Below are positions 22,726-34,080 of a stretch of DNA of 64,000 nt, piece by piece. The number at the start of each line of letters is the position of its first letter. The stretch's first letter is position 1. The stretch is from Ostrinia nubilalis. Its lineage: Eukaryota > Arthropoda > Insecta > Lepidoptera > Crambidae. The stretch covers positions 11,872,001 through 11,936,000 of the forward strand of contig NC_087099.1 of assembly GCF_963855985.1 (NCBI RefSeq), read 5' to 3'. Below the pieces are notes generated by a model that was not told where the DNA came from, ran no database searches, and saw only the letters and a list, made by a program, of their open reading frames with translations. The position numbers were made by a program, and so were the translations under genes.

Positions 22726-23879
22726 CTGCTTTTTGTATGTGTTTCACTCGATTTAAACTCAGGACCTTCGTGTATAGAGTTTAACTTTACGCATTACGTT
22801 ACTAATTCACTTTCATACGTAATGTAGGTAAACATATCAACTAAATTGTGGTATGAGGTATGTTTTTAGGTCAAACAAACAAGTGAACTGAAAATTTGTT
22901 TTAATAATGAACACGTACGAAAGCAATTACGAAGGAATGCTATAAACTGTGAGCGATAGATCCTAATCGCGCTACCAACTTTTAAGGAATTAAAAATGTT
23001 CCATTTTCCGAGTTTACACAACATAATAGTCCACTAAAAACAGTCAGTCATAAAAACATACTTGGTTTATAGATGCAATAGAGAGACGCTCAATTAACAA
23101 TGCAAAATAGTGAAAATGTCCAAAATCCGCTACCGAGTGTTTACTTAATTGTATTAGAAAATGCAAAAAGCTTTCTAATCTAATGAAGAATGAAAAAAAA
23201 ACATTCGATAGACGGTGACACAAATCTGTCACATTGTATTTACCTATCTTGGCATAAGCCTAAATTAGCCAATTTGAAGGCAAAAAAAACAACTGAAAAT
23301 CGAACGCCCCGAGTTTACATTACTCCCACGTTGGGCCATAATGTAGTGTCTGACGATTATCACATACTGACTGATGGTTATCACATAAGGAATCAGGGAA
23401 CTGATATTACACGGACACATTTCGGGAAATGTTCATTATTCATTAACCTCCCATTTTACTGTAGCTCATTCGCTACGTGTTATTTGGCCACGTTATCATA
23501 TCATTTGGGAAATACTACGAAAACATTTATTAATGGAATCTATTTTGGGTAAAGTGGGACTATGGGTTTCTTGGAAATTTCAAGTTTTGGGTTAGGCTTC
23601 TGTGGTTAAATTGTTATGTTCTTTCGATTCGTCGTTCCTGGGTACGATTTCTAGGTAACTCGCTTTGTGTGATTTTTGTTACTGGATTTATAAGGATAGA
23701 GGCTTGAAAAACTGATTTTTTAAAGATTCGTAGGAAACGTTAAATCGGTCGGACCCATTGAACTATAATCTAGGGGGCTCATAAATTTTAATACTACGGT
23801 TGGGACGCCAAAACCGTCAAATTAAAAAACCCTTCGTGGGCCAAATGAATGAATTAGTGGATAGCTCGACTAAACCCAA
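22726..23879. other. Intergenic DNA, no gene seen
   Basis: The largest frame (23190-23552, plus strand) is 120 residues without a domain, signal or splice support, and is judged chance. Confidence 0.4.
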
Positions 23880-24047
23880 TCTATACATTACAAAGATGAA
23901 AGATTTGTATTTTTGTATGTTTGTATTGAATAGGCTCCTAACCTTTTTTTTCCGATGAACATAGGAATATTTTTTTATTTATAATAAATATTTAAAAATT
24001 TTGTAAAATACCAACATCCGAATCCGAAAACCGGGGCGGGCCGCTAG
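23880..24047 (+). mobile_element. Second Helitron-like family, single copy
   Basis: Starts TCTATACATTACAAAGATGA and ends GGGGCGGGCCGCTAG. The GC-rich end before CTAG could form the terminal hairpin. The 3' neighbour is G, not the T expected, so the class is tentative. Confidence 0.45.
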
Positions 24048-24271
24048 GTTAATATATTAATGTATTTTAAAGGATTTAGGGTTAACAAAAACAAATAAAT
24101 GTCTCATTGTAATACCCGGAAAAATGTAATTCCTAGTAACGGTTTAAAGCTTAATGGTACCGTCAACAGCACCTCAGATTTTACATTTTTGTTGCAAAAT
24201 CTACCGTATTACAATAACATAAGATGCTACAGTGTTTAACTGGATGTGTTGTCGTCGGTACCTTTTACATT

Positions 24272-24589
24272 TAAGGCCCCTCGCGGCAACGGCAACTTTT
24301 TGTAGCGATGCAGTAGCGATTCTGTCGCGCAGTCGCAATGCAGTCGCTAGCTGTGTGCCCTCGCTCACATAAACGCGCTTCTGTCACGATGCAAACGCGA
24401 TTCAGTAACCCAAATGTCGTTCGACAAGGTCGCGCGTTTGCATCGATATAGTCGCGCTGCTGTAGCGCGTTAGTAGCGCGTTGGCATCGCTTCTGTAGTG
24501 CGTTTTGCAAATGCGACTAACGCGCGTTAGTACAAGTCTTAAAAGTCAAAACATCACTACAAAAAGTCGCCGTGGGCGAGGGCCCTTAC
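24272..24589. mobile_element. CpG-rich TIR element with TAGCG-type internal repeats
   Basis: The ends are imperfect inverted repeats (TAAGGCCCCTCGCGGCAACG at the left; CGCCGTGGGCGAGGGCCCTTA at the right, differing at a few positions, followed inward by AACTTTTTGTAG / CTACAAAAAGT). The interior repeats TAGCG, GTCGC and TGCA boxes at roughly 10-15-bp spacing on both strands. The 79-residue minus-strand frame here is only a by-product of this repetition. Confidence 0.65.
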
Positions 24590-24666
24590 TCACAATAAAT
24601 CACATCTTGCAGGTTGCCAAAAAAGCGGGTAGATTGCAAGTTGCCTTCTAGGAATCATATAAATGA

Positions 24667-24783
24667 TTAGCGGCCGCCCGCGACTTTGTTCGCGTGGACC
24701 TCGTTTTGCGTGAAAGAGTAACAAACATCCAGACATCATGACATCCAGACATCCAAACTTTCGCCTTTATAATATTAGTAGGA
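24667..24783 (-). mobile_element. Helitron-like element, copy 2 (short)
   Basis: On the minus strand it starts TCCTACTAATATTATAAAGG and ends at the GC hairpin GCGGGCGGCCGCTAA. A direct duplication of 'catccagacat' lies inside. The middle is deleted relative to copy 1. Confidence 0.55.
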
Positions 24784-25603
24784 TATATGTATATCACATC
24801 AAGTCATGTGGAAAGAAAGCACAAATTAATTAGATTAGATTAATTAAAGAAATTTTGTTCATTATGGACTTTACAGCAATCCGTTGCTTGATGAATGTCA
24901 AACTTTAAACTAAATTTAATTAAATGCTGCTCTCGTTGTTTTCGTATCCCAAGTTTTTATAAATGTATTTGTAATTGTGTCTATGTTGTACTTATAGAGA
25001 GTGTCCCAAAAACATTGGATAACTTTTGGGACACCCTCACGCGACAACCACCCACAACATTTCAGCAGTTGTTATTTTCGAAACTCGTGTATAAGATTAA
25101 GATTTAAAATAAAAGGGAGATAAAAATCGGGCCTAAAGGACTTAGTCCAAAATAAACATATAAATTGTCTAATTTTCCTCTGCTTACACCCAACTAGATA
25201 TTTAGCTCCAAGCCAACGGTAAACTTTCTCGTGTTAGCTTCTCCATTATATCAGTTACAGGGAAATCTATCTCCTAAATTGGCATTTACTTAAGACCAAT
25301 AAAGAAAAGCCTGGGAATTCCAAGACTCTGTTAATGCCAACCACATTATTAGACAGCTGGCGTTTATTGGGCCAATTGATAGACAGAAATCGGATTCCAT
25401 GGATTATTTACGGGAAGAAAGAGTTTTATTTTTGGTCAATAAAGAATGCTACAAGGATAATAAAGGCTAATCGTAGATACTGGGACGAATAGTGTGAATA
25501 TGAACTTTGACCCAATTGGATTTATTTAACCCAGATGGTTAAAACTTATACGATAACTCTTTATTGATTTTAATCTTATGATACTTAAGTAGTAAGGTTA
25601 TCT
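24784..25603. other. Intergenic DNA with one short hairpin
   Basis: No gene supported. At 25001-25039 GAGTGTCCCAAAAACATT and its reverse (TTTTGGGACACCCTC) pair around 'ggataac'. This may be a decayed MITE end. Confidence 0.4.
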
Positions 25604-25690
25604 TTATCCACAAGGAGGAAGCTCTTGGCCTACATCTCACCTTATATTCAGGTGGAACCCGAACCCGGAATTCTCAACCTTTTCAGCGCC
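25604..25690 (-). mobile_element. SINE tail fragment
   Basis: On the minus strand it matches the 3' part of the SINE at 18553-18895 (ATAAGGTGAGATGTAGGCCA, then AAGAGCTTCCTCCTTGTGGA). The tRNA-like head is absent. Confidence 0.55.
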
Positions 25691-25790
25691 ACGTCAAATA
25701 CAAAAGCCATCACTCTGACGCCACGCTTGATAAATTATGATATCAATATAATTATTGTATTCATTATTATTCAGTTTACATAATACTCAA

Positions 25791-26106
25791 CCCATCAAAA
25801 ACAATACTTGTCAAAAAAACCAAGTCTCGCAACTCAGTTGTTCTACGGTAAAAAGTTGTGAGATCCATGTAATACCAAGTCCAGGCCAGGAAATCTTTAA
25901 CGTTTTACATAAATTATTGACTTGGCCATCGCACTAAATAATTTAATTTACACGTGTTTTCATGCGATGGCCAAGTCAATATATTTATGTAAAACGTTAA
26001 AGATTTCCTGGCCTGGACTTGGTATTACATGGATCTCACAACTTTTTACCGTAGAACAACTGAGTTGCGAGACTTGGTTTTTTTGACAAGTATTGTTTTT
26101 GATGGG
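25791..26106. repeat. Near-perfect 143-bp inverted repeat (hairpin)
   Basis: The left arm 25791-25933 begins CCCATCAAAAACAATACTTG. The right arm 25963-26106 is its reverse complement, with only about one small difference (ATTATTGAC against ATATATTGAC). The spacer is 29 bp. The apparent 60-residue frame at 25755 is part of the arm. Such identity implies a young element or recent inverted duplication, and the transcript would fold into long double-stranded RNA. Confidence 0.9.
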
Positions 26107-26700
26107 ATCTCATTTCTTTTTGTATTTTGTAGACAGCAGTTATGTATCTAGAAAACTGGACCGAAATTGAAAAATTTTACTCGACTTGGCGGTTGCGCTA
26201 CCGTGCCCCCAAATATTTTATTTAGTGTAGTTTTTCCTTGATTCATACACCAAACACTACTTATATTCCAAATTTGAAGCTTCTAGGTCTGCTAGAAGTG
26301 CCTTAGAGTTTTGATGATCGGTGAGTCAGTGAGTCAGTGAGTCAGTGAGTGACAAAATTAAGTAACTTTGACCCGTTATAATTCTTAAACTACTGGTTCA
26401 AATTGAATGAAATTTTAAATATACCGTGTCTTTACAATGCCTGCATAGCTAATGAAAATTCAGCCTTCTAGTTTTATCCACAACGAAGTTACAGGCGGTC
26501 GAAAATGGCCTGAATTGCTTCGAGAAAAGGATGGTACCTACGGCCGTGCCGCTTTTTTGCTCGACTTGATGGGGGCACTGCCGTGCCCCCAGATTAGCCT
26601 ATTACTGACATTATTTTTAAGGCGAATTAATCCGTCGTTGGCGGTCAACCTGATATACGCATGTATCCGTCATTGGCATTGAAAAGGTTAAAACTATGTA
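26107..26700. repeat. Probable interspersed repeat with a GTGAGTCA microsatellite
   Basis: Holds about four tandem GTGAGTCA units at 26321-26352. Two similar boxes, CTCGACTTGG...CCGTGCCCCCA, lie at about 26193 and 26561. This is probably one old repeated element, but no second copy in the window proves it. Confidence 0.4.
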
Positions 26701-27461
26701 AGATAAAATATGCGCCACGAGGGACACGAAAGACGATTGATATCTCTTGATTTCTTGTGTAATTAGAAGTATTTAAAATAAACATGTACTCGTATTAATT
26801 ATAACACGTATAGCGTTGACTTGTCTCAAGAAAATTATAATCAAGATAATAATAATACGTTTATCGTATGGAGTTGCATTTTTACAAGTTTATAAATAAA
26901 ACTGTCATTAAACGTGGCGAGATCATTAGCAATATAAACAAAGGTTTTATTTTGGTGAACATCGGTTTTATATTTGTTAAAGGTCAAAAGACTGTTATGG
27001 GCGAAGAAGATAAATATCAGAGTTCATATAAATCCATTCCCACCTAAGCATTTCCTGAGAAAAGAAACTGAAGTTACTATGGAGACTTTTCATTAAGGCT
27101 AGCTAAATCGTAGGCAGATATAACACCGTTATTGATAAAAAATTAAACAGTTATAACTGAAAATTTTGTTTGTCGATTTTTAAGGAAATTATAATTTGAA
27201 CGAAAGTGACAAAATTCGATAAAATTGAGTCCACGTTAACACATTTAAATAATAAAAGAGGAAAGATTTTGAACTCGTTTAGCAAATACTGGTAATCTCA
27301 GAATTAGATTAACTAATATTTATTAGAGAATAGAGTGGTATTGCGTGGACATAGATACCTAATGTTCGATTAAAAATTCATAGTTTATTTCAATATTCCA
27401 AATGAAAGTGCCCGTGTGAATGTAAAATGAAAGAAAAAGAAAATAAATAAAAAACGCAGCC
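26701..27461. other. Intergenic DNA downstream of the four-pass membrane gene
   Basis: AT-rich, without supported features. It would contain the cleavage site of the gene that ends at 27474. Confidence 0.4.
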
Positions 27462-27467
27462 TTTATT
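27462..27467 (-). terminator. Polyadenylation signal AATAAA
   Basis: AATAAA on the minus strand begins seven bases beyond the TGA stop of the four-pass membrane protein gene. This very short spacing supports the reading of exon 4 as terminal. Confidence 0.7.
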
Positions 27468-27473
27468 AAGCCC

Positions 27474-30400
27474 TCAAAGCAAACTCATTCTGTACGAGCT
27501 GACCACAGATATGAAATGCGTCCACCCTGAAACCAACGTAAAAGGAATAAAACCTCAGCAACCTTTGCATTTAAAAATAAAGTAGAGACATTCTTTGATA
27601 TTCCATTTGTGAAAGTTTAAACGTAAAAGAAAATGTTTAGCGCTAAGAACAAAATGTTTAAGTAAGACTAATTTATCTAGACGCACAACGAAAGATGTTT
27701 TCATTATTTAAAATTAAGTCTATTTTGTTAAAAGTCTGGGCCAATATAAATTTAGAGGAATGTAGTTGAAAGTTTGCTAATTAAAATTAGTAGGTACCTA
27801 ATTATACTTTCGCCTACTTTTTGATAGAGTTACTTTTTTTTTTTGTTAATATAGTCGTTATTTCAACTCTGATATTGCCAGGTTTACAGCTTGACCGCCT
27901 TAGAACTGGTTTGGTCCAACTCCAATCCAACTCCAATTGCCAGCACATCAGCGTAAACATATCCATTTACAACTATTAAGGTACCACACTACTACTTCGA
28001 TGGTCTCGTGGAAGTCACGGAAAGCACTTGGATGCAGGCAGCACAGGACCGGTCGTTGTGTAAATCTTTGGGGGAGGCCTATTTCCAGCAGTAGACGTCA
28101 ATTGGCTGATGCGAGCGAACAAAGATTTCACAGAGTTTACCTTGTAATAAGTAAATAAATAAGTGTGAGAAAATGGCTACTATACAGGAGGGGCCATAAG
28201 TGATTTTTGAAACAGAGATACACACTCGCCAATATTTTATTAATTATTGCGAATTATGAACAACGCTATGCCTGCCTCTGTGTGTCGTCACCCATAACCA
28301 GTGTGAGTGCAAGAGAAAACGTGATATGCACTGTTTTATTACTACACTGCCTGCCACGAGTCTTGGCGCCGAGTATAAAAGTATTTTACTTACCAAGAGC
28401 AACTACGGTCACAATCCCCATCCATATCAATGCTCCTCCAGCGTGATATTTTCCACTGACAACCAATAGCACTGGTATAATTATTGCCAGAACTAGCTGA
28501 ACACCCAGGTATATTATCGCTAGCCAGGTGTAATATGACATTAGTGAAGGATTTTCCTGGAATAACCAAAATATTAAACTGAATATAGTTACATTCCAAA
28601 TACCAAGATACCAAGAAGTATTCTAAATAATCTCAACTTCATACCGCCAATAAAAGGTTGTGTAACTGGTATCTATAGCCTATGTCCATCAGGGATACTG
28701 TGGGAATCTAATGTTGAAAGAATTATAATTATTTAACTAGCTTTCCGCCCGCGGCTTCGCCCGCGTGGGATTTTGTCTGTCACAAAAAAAAATATCGCGC
28801 GCGTCCGTTTCAAAAACCGGAATAAAAACTATCCTATGTCCTTTCCCTGGACTCAAACTATCTCCATGCCAAATTTCAACAAAATCGGTTCAGTGGTTTA
28901 GACGTGAAAGCAAGACAGACAGACAGACTGAAGAGTTACTTTCGCATTTATAATGTTAGTATAGCATAGCATAGAAGTATAATAGAAGTATAGATAATAA
29001 TAGGTTCAGTAGTTTCGGACTAATTTATATACAAACAAAAAATAAAATTACATTTATATTATTAGTGCAGATAAAATATCCCACGATATTCTAAATTATA
29101 ATATTTATAAAGACTTACTCACATCTACTGCTGCTAAAAGTAAGACCACGGATACGATCACAAAGGCAAGGGTGACCAGTGTGAACAGGGCTATGAAGAC
29201 CATGAGCATTACTTCAACTCCTGACAGCTGTTTTCTGCCCTGCATCAGTAATAAGGCTCCACATGATAATCCGATCAGCTGTAATAGAAATGTTAGTTGT
29301 GTTAAATAAACAACTTGACAAAAATCGAACTACCTAAGTGTGAGAAGCGACTCTATTCGCTAATAATTTTTAATAACGAATGTTAATTGTGTTTGAAATG
29401 GCTACAGTTTTGCCTCCCTGGCCACTGGATCGAACTCTATTCAAATTCAAATATTTATTTGCACAATTTTGGGTAAACATAGTGGTCTTAAAACTAGTAT
29501 AAGTAGATCGCCAAAATTTGCTGTATAATTAGTCAGCGTACAAATATTTAAATAATTTCTACAAGAATAAATTACAAATATTATGTCATTTACTACATGA
29601 AAATAATTAAATATGTCAGAAATATAAAAAATAAAACAATGTCAAAACAATCAAAATAATTAAATCAAACAATAAAATAATGCCATTAAAAGAATAATTA
29701 AAAATAAGTAATAAATGTCATTTTCGATTGAAATATTCATTCATAGTATAGAACGTATTTTCTAATAACCATGCATGCAATCTGGTTTTATATAAAGGCC
29801 CTGCAAGTGTCCTAATTTCTTCGGGTAAAGCATTATATACTTTCACCGCCATTGAAAATGCATTCTTATTACTTAGCGTTAGTCTACACAAGGGGACTTC
29901 AAGCAATCCTGTAGGGCGTTTTCGAAGAGATTTCCCTTCAAATGGCAGTTTTAAAGAAAAAAATTGGGAATGTTGTCTTACAAACAAGCAAATTTGTTTA
30001 ATGTAAAGGCAAGATAATGTCAAAAGTTTAAAACGTTTAAACAATGGTCTGCAGGGATCAATGTAGTCAGCGCCACTTAAAGCTCTGACACATTTTTTTT
30101 GAATTTTAAACGCTATTTCTATATCAGTAGAGTTCCCCCATATTATTAAGCCGTATTGTAAAACAGAGACGACGTATGCGTGATATGCTTCTAAAGCAAC
30201 CTCTACAGAAACAGTTTCTCTAAGCCTTCGCAGAGCAAATACGAATCTACTTAATTTATCGCATACTTGGTTTATGTGTAATTTCCAACTACAGTTTTCG
30301 TCAATCAATATTCCTAAAAATTCAGTCATTTGTACATTTTGTATTATTTGTCCTTCATAATCTATTTTAATATTAGGTGTATGAGATTGATATGTCCTGA

Positions 30401-32138
30401 ATTGCATTACTTTAGTTTTGTCAATATTTACTTTTAGATTATTTTCGCTTAGCCATTTAATAACTCGCTTAACAGTTGTATTTATTTCAGTCTCTAGATA
30501 GTCCGCATCCCTTCCCTTTATAATTAGAGTAGTATCGTCAGCAAAGAGAATAGATTTGTGTTTTGTTATTTTGGGTAGATCATTGATGTATAATATGAAA
30601 AGAATAGGGCCCAGTATGCTTCCTTGTGGAACTCCACACCCATTTACCCTGTAATCAGATCTGTATGTCATTTTCATGTATGAACGGTTTCTTTTTTCCA
30701 ACTTACTTATTTCCACACACTGTTGCCTATTTTGTAAATAGCTCTGGAACCAGTCTTTAGCTGTTCCTCTGATCTAGCCATAGGGCAAGAGTTTTAGATA
30801 GTCTTTTGATTTATTTAAACAAAATGAGGGTGGTGAGTAAATAAAAGTTGCTGGTTACAAGTGACTTCACTTGACTTTACTGTCAGATTATTCGAGACCT
30901 GTTAAACCAAAAGATGAATGCCCGTTTTCACCATCAATTCCTAATTTTTAAGTAACGCCTATGAAAACAAATTTCCTGTTTTGTGTTACCATAGGGGTCA
31001 CTTAAAATTTAGGGATTGATGGTAATACCGGGCAGTAGTTTATCAGACGGTTCGTAATAGGGTTATTAGCAAGTGGTAAAAGTTCTTAGATTATTTCGAT
31101 ATTAATTATGGGTTTGGATTTAGAGGACAATCACGTCTTTTTTGTTCTCAGTTTGGTCTAGCAAACTGTAAACTTAAGTCTAACTAATTGTCCCAAAAAC
31201 TAACAAAACCAAAGGTAAATAACCTACACTAAGTTCACATTTATTTGACTACTCCGAAGTATCAAAGCATTACTCTCAATAAAGACTTAATGTTGAAAAC
31301 TTGGAAAGAATTTTATGAAAAATCTTTTATATCTCAACCTTTTGCAGTTTTCAAAATTATGAATAGTGAGGCGCCATTGAAATCAGAGATAAAATATTTT
31401 ATCAAAAGTTCCCCTCGCTTATTACAGGTCTTGTCACTAATACATTAAGAACAGCTTTGCCCGGCACTAACTTTGGAGTTCAAAGAGATAAAACCGTGTG
31501 AAACTTTCCTTTGAAAAATTCACATCATTCTTGGAACGGAGTTCACGAGGTATATGTTAAAATCTTCAAGTATTTTAGCGCTTTTTGAGAAGGTGAATTT
31601 TACAGCACGAATAACAGCGATTTTTACGTTTTTTCATGAAAGGAAAAAAATCATGAAAAAACATGCTCTTATTTTTAAATTTACGTATAGTAGGTACCTA
31701 GTTCTCTTTGAGAACTTCGAGCTAATTAACAGATAAATTCTGATTCAACTGGTAGTAGTTTACTACAAAACAATATTGTTTTAATTCATACAATAGATGT
31801 GTATTAATAATGACTACAGGTTGACTGTACTAGCTATGTATATTACGTTTCTAAAACGCGATGGTAGATGCACCCAAAAACTATAGTTGTGAATACTGAA
31901 CAAGTACTAAACACACTAAAAGTAAACTCACTGTATCCTCTAGCGTGCAATACCGAATAACCTATTTGCTCCAGCCATCTCAAAGCAAATTAGAAATGAA
32001 CCAAAACAACCAGATTTAACTTACGATCCCCAGAATAGCAATTAGTTTCGTCCCACTCTTAACATTCACACTGGAGCAACAATACTCGGCCCGGGGGAAT
32101 TTGTCGATCAGGGATACTGAGTCGTCTTGGTTCGGCAT
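27474..32138 (-). CDS. Four-pass membrane protein, 161 residues, four exons
   Basis: Assembled by reading splice sites on the minus strand. Exon 1 is 32138-32025 (38 codons, then GTAAGT). Exon 2 is 29278-29123 (52 codons, then GTGAGT). Exon 3 is 28556-28394 (54 codons plus one base, then GTAAGT). Exon 4 is 27526-27474 (acceptor TTTCAG, stop TGA). Phases 0, 0 and 1 fit exactly. The protein starts MPNQDDSVSLIDKFPRAEYC and has a CC pair at 20-21. Hydrophobic segments lie at about 30-50, 58-88, 98-123 and 129-153, with a short C-terminus ending SSYRMSLL. Both ends are predicted cytosolic. The length, the early CC pair followed by a basic/Gly stretch and the VVSSY end resemble small insect tetraspan proteins of the LAPTM/DUF4728 kind; this family call is tentative and the role unknown. 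A LINE lies in intron 1, a Helitron-like copy in intron 2 and an RTE tail in intron 3. Confidence 0.85.
27985..28118 (+). mobile_element. RTE-type LINE, 3' end fragment (antisense in intron 3)
   Basis: Carries CACTTGGATGCAGGCAGC, GACCGGTCGTTGTG and GGGGGAGGCCTATTTCCAGCAGTAG, the usual tail blocks. It is short and frame-broken, and lies in intron 3 of the four-pass membrane protein gene. Confidence 0.7.
28737..28962 (-). mobile_element. Helitron-like element, copy 3 (in intron 2)
   Basis: On the minus strand it ends in the hairpin GCGGGCGAAGCCGCGGGCGG followed by AAAGCTAG. The other end has ACTAACATTATAAATGCGAA. The interior differs from copies 1 and 4, including a stretch with 'aacaaaatcggttcagtgg' as in many dispersed copies. 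It lies in the 566-bp intron between exons 2 and 3. Confidence 0.6.
29437..30778 (-). mobile_element. CR1/Jockey-like LINE, 5'-truncated
   Basis: The body is the reverse transcriptase frame at 29718-30773. Past its stop is a 3' tail of about 280 bp that ends (minus strand) in GCAAATAAATATTTGAATTT. The 5' break is near 30774, where homology ends just upstream of the GTAKDWFQSYL block. It lies in intron 1 of the four-pass membrane protein gene, in the same orientation as that gene. Confidence 0.75.
29718..30773 (-). CDS. Reverse transcriptase, C-terminal part (partial ORF2)
   Basis: 351 sense codons remain open. The ATG at 30716 is internal and not a genuine start, because the frame reads upstream through RGTAKDWFQSYLQNRQQCVE to a stop at 30774-30776 near the truncation. 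Motifs of a non-LTR reverse transcriptase follow in order: GVPQGSILGPILFILYINDL, the catalytic FADD box (LFADDTTLI), the LSENNLKVNIDKTKVM block and the LGILID block. Then come the thumb and C-terminal region (VLQYGLIIWGNS, KIQKKCVRA). The endonuclease and first reverse transcriptase blocks are missing, so it cannot move on its own, but the remaining frame has no stop. That suggests fairly recent insertion. Confidence 0.85.
   Translation of the reverse strand: MRGTAKDWFQSYLQNRQQCVEISKLEKRNRSYMKMTYRSDYRVNGCGVPQGSILGPILFILYINDLPKITKHKSILFADDTTLIIKGRDADYLETEINTTVKRVIKWLSENNLKVNIDKTKVMQFRTYQSHTPNIKIDYEGQIIQNVQMTEFLGILIDENCSWKLHINQVCDKLSRFVFALRRLRETVSVEVALEAYHAYVVSVLQYGLIIWGNSTDIEIAFKIQKKCVRALSGADYIDPCRPLFKRFKLLTLSCLYIKQICLFVRQHSQFFSLKLPFEGKSLRKRPTGLLEVPLCRLTLSNKNAFSMAVKVYNALPEEIRTLAGPLYKTRLHAWLLENTFYTMNEYFNRK
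30779..32024. other. Rest of intron 1, no further gene
   Basis: Short frames at 31245 and 31554 have no features. No repeat matching the rest of the window is seen. Confidence 0.4.
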
Positions 32139-33599
32139 TGTTTTTTGTATAGTATAATTCAAAATATATAAAAAATAGAAAATAAAATTGTTTAAAAACT
32201 CACAATGATAGATAGTTAACCATAAACTTTACAGTTGACAGCAAGTGTCTACAGATACAGATTATAAAGTTGAGCAAAGAATAGAGTTTCGACTAAAAAG
32301 TTTCCGAGAAGTGCTTTCAATCATTCACTTCGACTTTTCAACTTCGCGAGGTCTTGAAACTATGTCTTTGTCAATTCGACCTTCACCCCACTAACTTGAA
32401 CGATGAAAACGAGTGAGCTCATGCTGTAAGGCTGTAAGGTGACAGAACAGAAGTCAAGTAGCATTAAACATCTAATTAAGTGCCTAATCTCGTAGTTAAG
32501 CAAAATGATTGAAACAATAAAAAAGTGTCAACATCTTGTCTTATCTTAATTGGACTTTGAAGATCACTAACACCTAAAAATGACATTTATATCAGGATCT
32601 CTACCATCTACCATTTCCTATTGATTTTCTGATCTATTTGGTACACGAAAGTTACGATCCTAAAGCTTGAAATAAGATCAAATCTGCTGCAATACATTAA
32701 TTCATCGTCATCACGTTCTACTGGTACTACTGTAACACCTTACTGTCACCACTGTAACACTTGTGTATCACCAGTTGGGCAACTGTGTGTGGCATAGCAC
32801 ACGGTATAAGCATTATGCTCTTGCCTTTTCGACATCGCCGCGTTTTGGCATCCAAGCTTACACTCCCTGCATTTTGTACGCGAGTGCACTCGCTTTATCC
32901 CGGGAGTCACGCGTGTGATTCCCTAGAAGCGTCATAGTGACTGTAACATATTTTATAATATGAGCATTTAGACCCTTTTACGTCAAGAAGACGCACGTAT
33001 TTTTATACGTGATAGGTCTTCACAATTCTTAGTATCCGTTCTTAGCTCAATATTCTACTCTTAGGAGTTATTTATACCTTTATTTGTCATCTAAGCTCCT
33101 CTTTAAAAAGAGAGATAGATAAATACTTAACTTAAACAAAAAAACACACAAGAGATCCTTCTATTTTCATCTGGTTAGTTTTGCTGTGGGTTCAATGACT
33201 CTTTAACTTTATCCTAGGACAAATTTGTCCTGTGCTTAATATTAGTCGAGTTTTTATTAACGGTCAAGCTGTAAATTCTAGTTACATAGTCTTGCTGAAA
33301 ATTACATGGGAGAACAGTCTCACAAAGGTCAACCCCACTAACGTGACTATTTGCCAACACAGCAATGTGCAGCAATAATTTTGATTCAATATGGGTGACC
33401 CGGTGTACTTCGTACCACCTATGTTCATCAGAGAAATAATGTAGAATTCTAATGTTGAAAGATTTTTGCAAATCGGTCCAGAAGTTTCAGAGCATATTTA
33501 ATTCAAACAAACTAATCATCAAATCTTTCCTCCCTTGTAAAGACGAAACATTTGATAGTTTTTATTAGTTCAATACTAACGTGCGTTTTCGTTTAACCC
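32139..33599. other. Upstream region of the four-pass membrane gene
   Basis: Should contain the 5' UTR and promoter of the minus-strand gene starting at 32138. No clear TATA box or initiator could be singled out. The part 32745-32950 is GC-richer and contains repeated 'actgtaacac' strings, possibly an LTR or MITE remnant, but no paired ends were found. Confidence 0.35.
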
Positions 33600-34080
33600 C
33601 TACATGCCTGCAGCACCAGAACCAACAAACAACAATTCGCAGCACCTGCGCCGCAAAACTCATGAAGCCACATTTTTCTACCGCATACAAGTTGTTTGCA
33701 GAGTCGCCGCGGTAAATCAAAGAGGGCGAGGTCGCAGCTTATCGCAGACGCTGGGTGCTGGTAGGTTAATAAGATGAAGCGTTTGAGAAAATACCTTATT
33801 TAACAGTAATTAAAGCCGGATTTACAACCCGATCGAGCTTACTGCGCACCTCGCTGGAATGCGACTCCCTCACACTTACACAATCCGCACACTTCGCCCC
33901 TTTCGTACCAGAACGTCGATGTGACGTCACGACCTCCATGTACGCAGTTAACTCGTCTGGTTCGTACATTAGAGTGTTATGTGGTGCTGTGTCGTGTCGT
34001 GATGGCTTCTGACTATCGCTTAATGTATGGAACCGATTCCGTTCTGACGTCACGACACAACTCTTTCATCAGACAAATTA
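33600..34080. promoter_or_regulatory. GC-rich island with two CRE-type palindromes
   Basis: A CpG- and GC-richer stretch in AT-rich surroundings. TGACGTCA, the full CREB/ATF site, occurs at 33922-33929 and 34045-34052, each followed by CGAC; a third is at 34432-34439. The 85-residue minus-strand frame here has no family features. It may be a distal promoter or first-exon region of the minus-strand gene, or a repeat; the sequence does not decide. Confidence 0.3.

Noticed and set aside
23190..23552. 120-residue open frame
   Set aside because: No family features, no splice signals at sensible places and no upstream gene structure. Taken as chance.
28390..28614. 74-residue minus-strand frame
   Set aside because: It overlaps exon 3 of the four-pass membrane gene in another frame. 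The correct frame gives a hydrophobic helix pair bounded by good splice sites.
32745..33130. Possible solo LTR (TGTAACA-like start, 'actgtaaca' strings)
   Set aside because: No matching end, no target duplication and no primer-binding site or polypurine tract could be shown.
33796..34053. 85-residue minus-strand frame in a GC-rich island
   Set aside because: GC-rich DNA lengthens chance frames; no motif seen. The region is better described as possibly regulatory.
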